Assembly: GCA_021802825.1 (NCBI GenBank)
Contig: JAJZRG010000036.1
Location: forward strand, 1 to 38,292
Length of the DNA: 38,292 nucleotides
Direction of reading: 5' to 3'
Origin: Chloroflexota bacterium
GTDB taxonomy: Bacteria; Chloroflexota; Limnocylindria; Limnocylindrales; CSP1-4
Made by a program: the position numbers and the translations under genes. Below are positions 1 to 7,500 of the stretch, piece after piece (positions within the stretch are counted from its first letter, which is position 1; every line of letters begins with the position of its first letter). The notes below the pieces were generated by a model that ran no database searches, had not been told where the DNA came from, and saw only the letters and a list, made by a program, of their open reading frames with translations.

Positions 1-1
1 G

Positions 2-433
2 GTCACCTCGATGCTCGACTACGACATCGCGCCCGAGAACATCCACGTCGGCCCGTCCGACTACGTGCCCTGGCTCAAGGACCGCAAGTACTGCTACATC
101 GTCATGGAGGGCACAACGTTCGGCGACGTGCCGCTCAAGGCGGAGCTCAAGCTCGAGGTCTGGGACAGCCCCAACTCGGCGGGCGTCATCATCGACGCCA
201 TCCGGTGCCTCAAGATTGGTCTCGACCGCGGGCTGAAGGGTACCCTTGTGGCGCCGACGAGCTACTTCATGAAGAGCCCGCCGATCCAGCTCCACGACGA
301 CATCGCCCGCGAGCGCGTCGAGGCCTTCATCCGCGGCGACGACAACGAGACGCTCGTCGGCACCGAGGAGTCGAAGGAGCACGCCAAGGCGCTGACGACG
401 AGCGGCAAGACGAAGGCATCCGCCAAGAAGTGA
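2..433 (+). CDS. ino1: Inositol-3-phosphate synthase, C-terminal part (cut by window start)
   Basis: The 5' end lies outside the window; the frame is open from base 2. The enzyme converts glucose-6-phosphate to inositol-3-phosphate with NAD, the first step towards phosphatidylinositol. The visible C-terminal ~143 residues match the family end closely: a VTSMLD start, GPSDYVPWL, a FGDVPL segment, the very conserved [16 protein letters not shown] block and MKSPP followed by [12 protein letters not shown]. It ends in a lysine/alanine-rich tail. Its stop codon overlaps the GTG start of the next gene, so it heads or belongs to a coupled operon of PI/PIM-type lipid genes. Family identity is clear; only the upstream extent is unknown. 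Confidence 0.95.
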   Translation, partial: VTSMLDYDIAPENIHVGPSDYVPWLKDRKYCYIVMEGTTFGDVPLKAELKLEVWDSPNSAGVIIDAIRCLKIGLDRGLKGTLVAPTSYFMKSPPIQLHDDIARERVEAFIRGDDNETLVGTEESKEHAKALTTSGKTKASAKK

Positions 434-1491
434 CCGAACCCAAGGAACGAAAGCTCGAGGCGCCCCACCGGCGCCTCGAGGCCACCCCTCCGCGCATCGT
501 GGAGAAGGCGGCGGTCATCGGCTACAAGTCGATGGCCGCCGCCTTGGCGCATCTGCCGACCCGGCTGACCGTGCCCGTCATCGGCAGCTTCAACCAGCTC
601 TCCTACCTGTTGTGGCCGAAGAAGCGGCACTTCTCGGACACCAACTTCGGCCACGTGCTGGGACTCCCGCCCAACCACCCGCGCGTCCGCCGGATGGCGC
701 TCCGCGCGTACCGGGAGTACGCCCGCTACATGGTCGAGCTCATGCGCCTGCCCTCGCGGCCGGCCGAGGACGTGGCGGGCCTCGTCGACGGTGACGGCGT
801 GGACAAGATCGTTGACGCGTGGCGTGCCCACGGCAAGGCGATGATCGTGTGCGCCGGCCACGTGGGGAACAACGAGGCGGTCGCCGCCGGCGTCGCGTCG
901 CGCGGCCTGCCGACCAACGTCGTGGCCGACGACTCCGCCTTCCCCGAGATCTTCGAGATCCTGCGCCAGAACCGCGAGTCGTGGGGCGTCCACGTGGTCC
1001 CGTGGCGGAACCTGCGCGAGCTGTTCTCGATCCTGCGCCGCAAGGAGATCCTCGCGCTGCTGGTCGACTGGGGCTACCGCCCCGACGGGATTCCGGTCAA
1101 GCTGTTCGGCGCCTGGACGACGCTCCCCGCGGGCCCCGCGGTGCTGGCCGCCAAGACCGGCGCCGCCATCGCGACGATGGAGGTCCGCCGGATCGCGGAC
1201 GGGCGCTTCAAGGTCATCGCGGACGAGGTGTTCACCGTCCCCTCGTCCAATCCGGCGGACCTGCAGCGCGCCACGCAGCGCATCGCGGACGCCCTGGAGC
1301 GCACCGTCGCCGCGGCGCCCGCGCAGTGGTACAGCTTCAAGCCCATGTGGCCCGACGCCGACGCCGAGGCTGCCGAGCTCGAGCGGCGCGCGATGGAGAT
1401 GCTGGCCGGCCGGGCAGCCGTGCCGACGGGCGCCGCCAGCGACGGAACCGCGGAGCCCGACCGCCCAGCCGCGGTCGGCGAGCCGGCGTGA
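430..1491 (+). CDS. LPLAT-family acyltransferase (LpxL/HtrB or PIM acyltransferase PatA type), first copy
   Basis: This 353-residue protein belongs to the lysophospholipid/lipid A acyltransferase superfamily. The catalytic HX4E motif is seen as GHVGNNE near residue 145. A second family block, a DWG segment followed by VKLFGAW and [14 protein letters not shown], lies about 75 residues later. The start is taken as GTG at 430 because it overlaps the ino1 stop (GTGA) and gives a normal family length. In Actinobacteria a relative (PatA) acylates phosphatidylinositol mannosides, and the neighbours (ino1 and a PimA-like gene) favour that role here. The substrate is inferred from context. The membrane-associated cytoplasmic face is the likely location. 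It is followed, with a 4-base overlap, by a second acyltransferase. Confidence 0.85.
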   Translation: MTEPKERKLEAPHRRLEATPPRIVEKAAVIGYKSMAAALAHLPTRLTVPVIGSFNQLSYLLWPKKRHFSDTNFGHVLGLPPNHPRVRRMALRAYREYARYMVELMRLPSRPAEDVAGLVDGDGVDKIVDAWRAHGKAMIVCAGHVGNNEAVAAGVASRGLPTNVVADDSAFPEIFEILRQNRESWGVHVVPWRNLRELFSILRRKEILALLVDWGYRPDGIPVKLFGAWTTLPAGPAVLAAKTGAAIATMEVRRIADGRFKVIADEVFTVPSSNPADLQRATQRIADALERTVAAAPAQWYSFKPMWPDADAEAAELERRAMEMLAGRAAVPTGAASDGTAEPDRPAAVGEPA

Positions 1492-2498
1492 CGGGCGAGC
1501 GGAGGGCGGACGCCCGGGCAGCCACACCCACGTCGTCGCCGACCCAGGCCAGGCGCGGGAGCCGAAGCCTCAAGGGGAGCGCGATCGTCGCCGCGACCCG
1601 GCTGCTCAGCGCGCTGCCCGAGGCACCGCTCGTGGCCGCAGCCGAGTCGATTGGCGAGCTGTGGTACCGCGCGGCGCCAGCGAAGGCGGCGCAGGCCCGG
1701 GCGAATCTTGGCCGGGTGTGCGAGGGGCTCGTCGCGCAGGGCCGCGGATCATCGCTCGTCCAGCGCGCCGCCGCGGACCCTGACGCCCTCGAGCGGATCG
1801 TCCGGCACGCCTTCGGCCACGCCGCCCGCTACTACCTCGAGATGGCGCGCGTCGGCAGCAGCAACGCTGCCCAGACGCTGGCGCGGATCGACATCGAGAC
1901 CCCCGGCGAGGTGGCCGAGGCGCTTCGGTCGGGCAAGCCCGTCATCCTCACGGGGCTGCACTACGGCTCCATCGAGGTGCCGGTCGTCGTCGTGAGCGAC
2001 ATGGTCGGGCACCGGGTCACGGCCCCCATGGAGATCGTGGGCGATCCGGTGCTCGCCCGGTGGTTCATCGAGTCTAGGCAGCGTTCTGGCGTGAACGTGG
2101 TGCCGATGACGGAGGCGCGGGTCGCGCTGATGGCGGCGATCAAGCGCGGCGAATCGGTTGGCCTGGTGGCGGACCGCGACCTGCTCCACAACGGGATCAT
2201 GGTGCCGTTCTTCGGCCACCTGGCGCCGCTCCCCGCCGGCCCGGCGCTGCTGGCCGTGGAGAGCGGGCTGCCGATCTACGCGGCCTCGGCCAGGCGCGCG
2301 CCGCACCTGCGCTATCGGGGCAAGCTCATCAGGGTCCCCACGGACGCGCAGGGTCGCCTCCGCGAGCGCGTGACATCGATCACCACCGAGATGGCGAAGG
2401 CGTTCGAGACGCTCCTGGCGGACGGCCCGGAGCAGTGGTTCGGCGCGTTTCACCCGATCTGGCCGGATCTGGCCATCACCCCACAGGACCGTGCATGA
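1488..2498 (+). CDS. LPLAT-family acyltransferase, second tandem copy
   Basis: This 336-residue LPLAT-family protein has its HX4E catalytic motif as LHYGSIE and a later block of FFGHLAPLPAGPALLAVE type that shapes the acyl/acceptor site. The GTG start at 1488 overlaps the preceding stop codon. It is only distantly similar to the first copy by eye, so the pair looks like two enzymes with separate acyl positions rather than a recent duplication. A reasonable hypothesis is that one acylates the mannose and the other the inositol or a different sugar of a PIM-like lipid. That division of labour is inference. Its stop overlaps the ATG of the PHP gene (ATGA). Confidence 0.85.
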   Translation: MTGERRADARAATPTSSPTQARRGSRSLKGSAIVAATRLLSALPEAPLVAAAESIGELWYRAAPAKAAQARANLGRVCEGLVAQGRGSSLVQRAAADPDALERIVRHAFGHAARYYLEMARVGSSNAAQTLARIDIETPGEVAEALRSGKPVILTGLHYGSIEVPVVVVSDMVGHRVTAPMEIVGDPVLARWFIESRQRSGVNVVPMTEARVALMAAIKRGESVGLVADRDLLHNGIMVPFFGHLAPLPAGPALLAVESGLPIYAASARRAPHLRYRGKLIRVPTDAQGRLRERVTSITTEMAKAFETLLADGPEQWFGAFHPIWPDLAITPQDRA

Positions 2499-3301
2499 CC
2501 GGGGATTCCGTGGAGCGGCTGGGGCGCGCCGACCTCCACCTCCACACCTGGGCGTCGGACGGCACGGCGTCCGTGGTGGAGGTGCTCGAGCACGTCGAGG
2601 CGACCGGGTTCCTCGACATCGTGGCCATCACCGACCATGAGCGGATCGACGCCGCGGTGGCGGGCCGGGCGATCGCGCTGGACCGGGGGATGCGGGCAGC
2701 GGTGGTGGTGGGCGAGGAGATCACGACCCGAGGCGGCCACCTGCTGGGCCTGTTCCTGGAGCGCCGGGTGCCGCCGTGGAAGAGCCTGCGGTGGTCGATC
2801 GAGGCGGTCCATGACCAGGGCGGGATCGCCATCCCGAGCCACCCGTTCGCGCCCGTCCACATCTGCGCCCAGGGATGGGCGCTGCGGTCCCTGTTGAGCT
2901 CGGACGACCCGGCGGTCCACCCCGACGCCATCGAGACCTTCAACCCCACCGCGCTCGGGCGGTGGGGCCACCGCGCCAGCGTCAGGTTCGCCAGGGAGCA
3001 CGGGCTGGCCGAGGTGGGCAACAGCGACGCCCACATCAACATCGCCATCGCCTCGGCGTGGTCCACGTTCCCGGGCCGCACCACCGACGACCTGCGCGCC
3101 GCCATCGCCTCCGGCGCGACCCGGGCGCACGGCGAGTTCCACGGCTCGTTCGGCCAGCTCGGCGTCTACCGCCGCCAGGTCGCGAAGTACGCCCGCGACA
3201 TCGCCGCCGACACCAGCGGCCGGATCCGGCGCAACGGCACCGGCCGCGACCTCGGCTATCCGGGCGGGTCCGACCGCCCGCCACGGTTCCGGGCGGGGTA
3301 G
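2495..3301 (+). CDS. PHP-domain metal-dependent phosphoesterase
   Basis: A 268-residue PHP (polymerase and histidinol phosphatase) domain protein of the TrpH/YciV type. Metal-binding motifs are in order: HLH at residues 15-17 with D22, TDHE about 35 residues later, GEEITTRGGH, SHPF and GNSDAH near the C-terminus. The full set indicates an active hydrolase of phosphate esters. The ATG at 2495 overlaps the acyltransferase stop, so it is translationally coupled inside the PI/PIM-type operon. Known relatives hydrolyse 3',5'-nucleotide bisphosphates or histidinol phosphate. Its place between acyltransferases and a PimA-like gene suggests a lipid or inositol phosphate substrate, which remains a hypothesis. 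Confidence 0.88.
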   Translation: MTGDSVERLGRADLHLHTWASDGTASVVEVLEHVEATGFLDIVAITDHERIDAAVAGRAIALDRGMRAAVVVGEEITTRGGHLLGLFLERRVPPWKSLRWSIEAVHDQGGIAIPSHPFAPVHICAQGWALRSLLSSDDPAVHPDAIETFNPTALGRWGHRASVRFAREHGLAEVGNSDAHINIAIASAWSTFPGRTTDDLRAAIASGATRAHGEFHGSFGQLGVYRRQVAKYARDIAADTSGRIRRNGTGRDLGYPGGSDRPPRFRAG

Positions 3302-3311
3302 GCTTCGCCGC

Positions 3312-4499
3312 GTGAAGATCGGCCTGGTCTCGCCGTACGTGTACCCGCTCCCCGGCGGCGTCACCCAGCACGTCCGGTACCTCTACGAGAATCTGCGCCT
3401 GCGCGGCCACGACGTCCGGATCATCACGTCGTCGCACGGGCTCCAGCGCTCGTCGGAGGGCGACGTGATCCGCCTCGGCAAGGGCTTCTCGATGCCCGCC
3501 AACGGCTCGATGGGGACGATCACCATCTCGCCCCGCTTCCTGAGCCAGGTGCGCGCGGTTCTGGAGCGGGAGCGCTTCGACCTGCTCCACTTCCACGAGC
3601 CGTTCGTGCCGTTCCTGTCGCCGGTCGTGCTCCGGCTCTCCGACAGCGTCAACATCGGGACCTTCCACGCGTACGGTGGCTGGTCGCCCGCCTACGAGTT
3701 CGGCAGCCGGGTGCTCAAGGGCGACGCGGCCCGGCTGCACGGCAGGATCGCGGTGTCCGCGGCCGCGCGCCACTTCATCGACCGCTACTTCCCCGGCGAC
3801 TACAAGGTCATCCCCAACGGCGTGGACGCCGACCGGTACGGCCGGGCGGTCCCCGTGGCGCGCTGGAAGGACGGCACGCCGAACATCCTGTTCGTCGGGC
3901 GGTTCGAGCCGCGCAAGGGCGTCCTGGATCTGCTCAAGGCGTTCCGCCAGGTCCGCAAGGACGGTGTGGGGGCGCGCCTCCTGCTCGTGGGCGGCGGACC
4001 GCAGGAGCGCGAGGCGCGGCGCTACGTGGCGACCCGGCGGCTGAGCGGCGTGGAGTTCCTCGGCCGCGTCTCGGACGACGAGAAGCTCCAGCTGTTCCGG
4101 ACGGCGGACGTCTACACCTCACCGGCCACGGGGCGCGAGTCGTTCGGGATCGTGCTGCTCGAGGCGATGGCCGCGGGCGCACCGATCGTCGCCTCGGACA
4201 TCCACGGCTACAAAGGCGTCGTCCGGCGAGGTCGCGAGGCGCTGCTGGTGCCGCCGCACGAGCCCAAGGAGCTCGCTGCCGCGCTCGAGCGGCTGCTGCT
4301 CGACCGCGCGCTGGCCGCAGAGATGTCGGCCAACGGGCTGGTCCGCGCGGCCGAGTTCTCGTGGCCACGGGTGACTGCCAAGGTGGACGACTACTACGGC
4401 TTCGTCATCCGGCGCCTCGCCGCAGCCGGGCAGCTGCCCCCTGGGTTCCACGCCGAGGTGCCCCAGTCGCCGCGACCCGGGGTGGGCGCGCCGGGCTGA
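3312..4499 (+). CDS. pimA: GT4 glycosyltransferase, phosphatidylinositol mannosyltransferase (PimA-like)
   Basis: A 395-residue GT-B fold GT4 enzyme. The N-terminus has SPYVYPLPGGVTQHV, the loop typical of PimA that binds inositol lipid and sugar nucleotide. The C-terminal domain has FVGRFEPRKG and the ESFGIVLLE (EX7E) motif with the following AMAAGAPIVAS. PimA transfers mannose from GDP-mannose to the inositol of PI on the cytoplasmic membrane face. The start is GTG at 3312, 10 bases after the PHP stop. It closes the operon; the next gene converges on it with only a 16-base gap. The exact sugar could differ from mannose, but the gene context (ino1, acyltransferases) supports the PIM-type assignment. 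Confidence 0.85.
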   Translation: MKIGLVSPYVYPLPGGVTQHVRYLYENLRLRGHDVRIITSSHGLQRSSEGDVIRLGKGFSMPANGSMGTITISPRFLSQVRAVLERERFDLLHFHEPFVPFLSPVVLRLSDSVNIGTFHAYGGWSPAYEFGSRVLKGDAARLHGRIAVSAAARHFIDRYFPGDYKVIPNGVDADRYGRAVPVARWKDGTPNILFVGRFEPRKGVLDLLKAFRQVRKDGVGARLLLVGGGPQEREARRYVATRRLSGVEFLGRVSDDEKLQLFRTADVYTSPATGRESFGIVLLEAMAAGAPIVASDIHGYKGVVRRGREALLVPPHEPKELAAALERLLLDRALAAEMSANGLVRAAEFSWPRVTAKVDDYYGFVIRRLAAAGQLPPGFHAEVPQSPRPGVGAPG

Positions 4500-4515
4500 G
4501 GGGCGCACGTCCTGC

Positions 4516-7500
4516 CTAGGCTTGGCCTGCCGCCCCCGCGCGCGGCCCGCCCAGCGGCAGCTCGCCATCCTCGCCGTCCGCGGCCGCCTCATCGCCCAGC
4601 GCCTGGCGCCACGTCCAGGCCGAGTAGGCCACGGCGATCGAGGCGAGCACCACGAACGCCACCAGGATCAGGAACCGAATGTCCGAGAACGAGGTGGTGA
4701 CGGCCCGGTTGGCCTCGTTGGACCAGAACTGGAACGGGTAGAGGTAGGTCGGCAAGACGCCCTGGTACCACGGCAGGAGGCTCGACGGCAGCGGCAGGCC
4801 CGAGATGTCGGGGTAGAGCAGCAGGAAGTTGATCCCGATCGCGGCCACGAGTCCGCCCACGAACCGGCGGGCGTCGCGCGCGGTCACGATCTGGGACGCG
4901 ATCAGGCCGCACAGGGCGAGGCCGATGAGTGCGATCGGCTCGGGCGCGAGGCCGTCGACCGAGAACAGGGGATTGTCGGTCGGCAGGAGCCGCGACAGCA
5001 GGGCGAGCGCCACCACGACGATCCCCGTGGCGAGCACCCCCTGGGCATCGCGCAGCAAGGGCTGCCGGCCGTCGGGTCGCGGGCGGCTGAGGCTGACCAG
5101 CTGCCAGACGAGGATGCCGCCACCGACCAGCAGGATCAGGACGAGCGCCCCCACGGACGGGGTGACCACGAGGTTGCCGGGGTTGCCGTGACATGCCTGC
5201 GAGTCCTTCTGCATCGCGTCGACATTCGCGATCGCGCACAGCGGCAGCCGGAACAGCCACAGGAGCGCCGGGCCCATGACGCCGGCGGCGGCGGCGGCTC
5301 GCGCGAGCAGCCACGTCCGCCTCGACGCGCCGTGCCAGATCTCAGCCACGAAGTAGGCCAGGGCGATGAACAGGAACGGCAGGCTGGTGTAGTAGTGGTA
5401 CTCGAACGCAGCCCTGTCGATGCGCGCCCAAGAGATCCACTGCGCGAGGAAGCCCACCAGGAGCAGGGCGAGCGGCAGGCTCCGGCGCTTGAACGCCTGG
5501 TAGGCGGCGAACGCCATCGCCGGGATCGACATCCACCAGATGGCGAGGGTTCCGGCGTCGTAGATGGCTCCCCCGCTGCTATTGGCGAAGCTGCCCTGGT
5601 AGAACCACACGGGCTTGAGATTGAGCGGCCAGGCCCACCACGGTGACGACGCCGGGTGCGGCGACGCCAGGTCGTTGTGGTACCGGTACATCTCCCCGGT
5701 GAGGTCCAGGAGCGTCTGCCCCGTGTGCCCGGGCGGCCATCCCTGGGGGAAGCCGGGGAACCCGGCGGTCACGATCTGGTGGTTGTCCACGTTGGCCCAC
5801 GGGATGTACAGCAGCACGTAGACGATCACGGGCACCACCACGAGGCACGCGGCCCACCACAGGGTGGACAGCCCCAGACCGTCGCCGATGCGCAGCCAGC
5901 CCTCGGGGGGCGGCGAGGCGGCGATCCCGGGGCGGCCGCGATCCGGCAGCGCCATCGGACCGATGCCCATCCTCCCTGCGACATTGAACGCCACGTACAC
6001 AGCGCCGCCCAGCACGATGAGCAGGAACGCCACCGGCAGCGGCGTCAGTTTGAGCGGGCCGAGCGCGATCGACGCGTCGACCTTGCCCAGTGCGATCGCG
6101 ACCAGCGCGAGCAGCATCCCCGCCGCCGGTGGGCCGGCCACGGCAAACCGGACCTCATCGTCGGACCAGGCGACGGGCCGGTAGACGACGATCGCCACCG
6201 TGGCCAGGGTCAGCGCGATCATGATCAGCGGGAAGATCACGTTGCCCATCGACCCGTTCCCGGTCGGTACCACCAGCGCCATCCAGCCCAGCACGGCGGT
6301 CACGCCTACCATCCCGATAACCAGGATGAGACGTCCCAGCGCGGACCTGGCGAGGACCAGGATCCCGAGCGCGCCAATGGCGTAGGCCGCCACCCATTTG
6401 GACCCCAGGCCGAGCCCCAGCAGCACGCCGATGACTGGCATGAGCGCCCAGAACCACTTCCGTGGGCGCGGCTCCACCCAGAGCCAGGCGAACAGCACGT
6501 ACGCGGCGAGCAGGAAGAAGCCGACGTACACGTCGTTCATCGCGATCCGACTCTGGACGAACATCATCCCGTCGAGCAGGGTGAACAGCCCGGCGAGGCC
6601 GGCGACCATGCGGCGCCTGAACAGGATCCGCGTCAGCAGGTAGATCAGCCCCGCGCTGAGCGCCCCGAGGATCACGCCCGGCATGCGCCACGAGAAGTCG
6701 TAGTGGCCGATGTCCAGCGCTGCCACCTGCCCCGCCGGGGAGAACGCGAGGATCTGGCCGCGGCTGCTCGTCGGGTAATCGACGTTGTGGTCCATCACCA
6801 ACGCGGTGGGCGCGAAGCCCAGCTTGTGGTCGGCGAAGACCGCGTTGCCGTGGGGCTCGACGACGTAGACCGTTGGCTCCCCGGTCCCCGGGACCGTGCC
6901 CAGAACCTCGACCATCTGCGCGGATTCGTCGTACAGGACCCGCGTCACGGCGGATGGCATTTGCGTCGTGTTGGTCTGGCTAAACACGGGGCCGTCCGCG
7001 ACGTCCTTGCCGGACGTCGTAATCCAGGCGATCAGGGGCTTGGTGCCGTCCTTGCTCTGACTGCTGACGTACAGCTGGTTGCCGGTGCCGAGGTCGGTCA
7101 CGCTCGCGACGCCGAAGGCCGGGCCGTCGAGCGGCACGCGATCGGCAAGTGCGCCGTTGTCGGCCAGCATCTCGACGCCTTGGGCGTCGGTCACCGCGAG
7201 GAGAGGCGCCTGGCCGATGGCGATGCCCGGCAGGCTCTTGGCGTCGATCGCCGCCTTGAGCTTCGCGCGCATCTCGCTGTCGAGCGTCACGTCCAGGACC
7301 ACGCTGCTGGCCCCCGCGCTCTCGAGGGCCTTCTGGTAGGCCGCGGCGTCGCCGCCGGTGATGCCCGCCAGCGTCTTCGCCGTGGTCGCCGGGTCCTTCA
7401 CGCTGGCCATCGTGGCGACCAGCGCGTCGCTGCTGCCCATGTCGGCCATGTCGGTGGTGCCGCTGAACTTGGCGGACCCGAGCACCTTGCCCGAGGTGTC

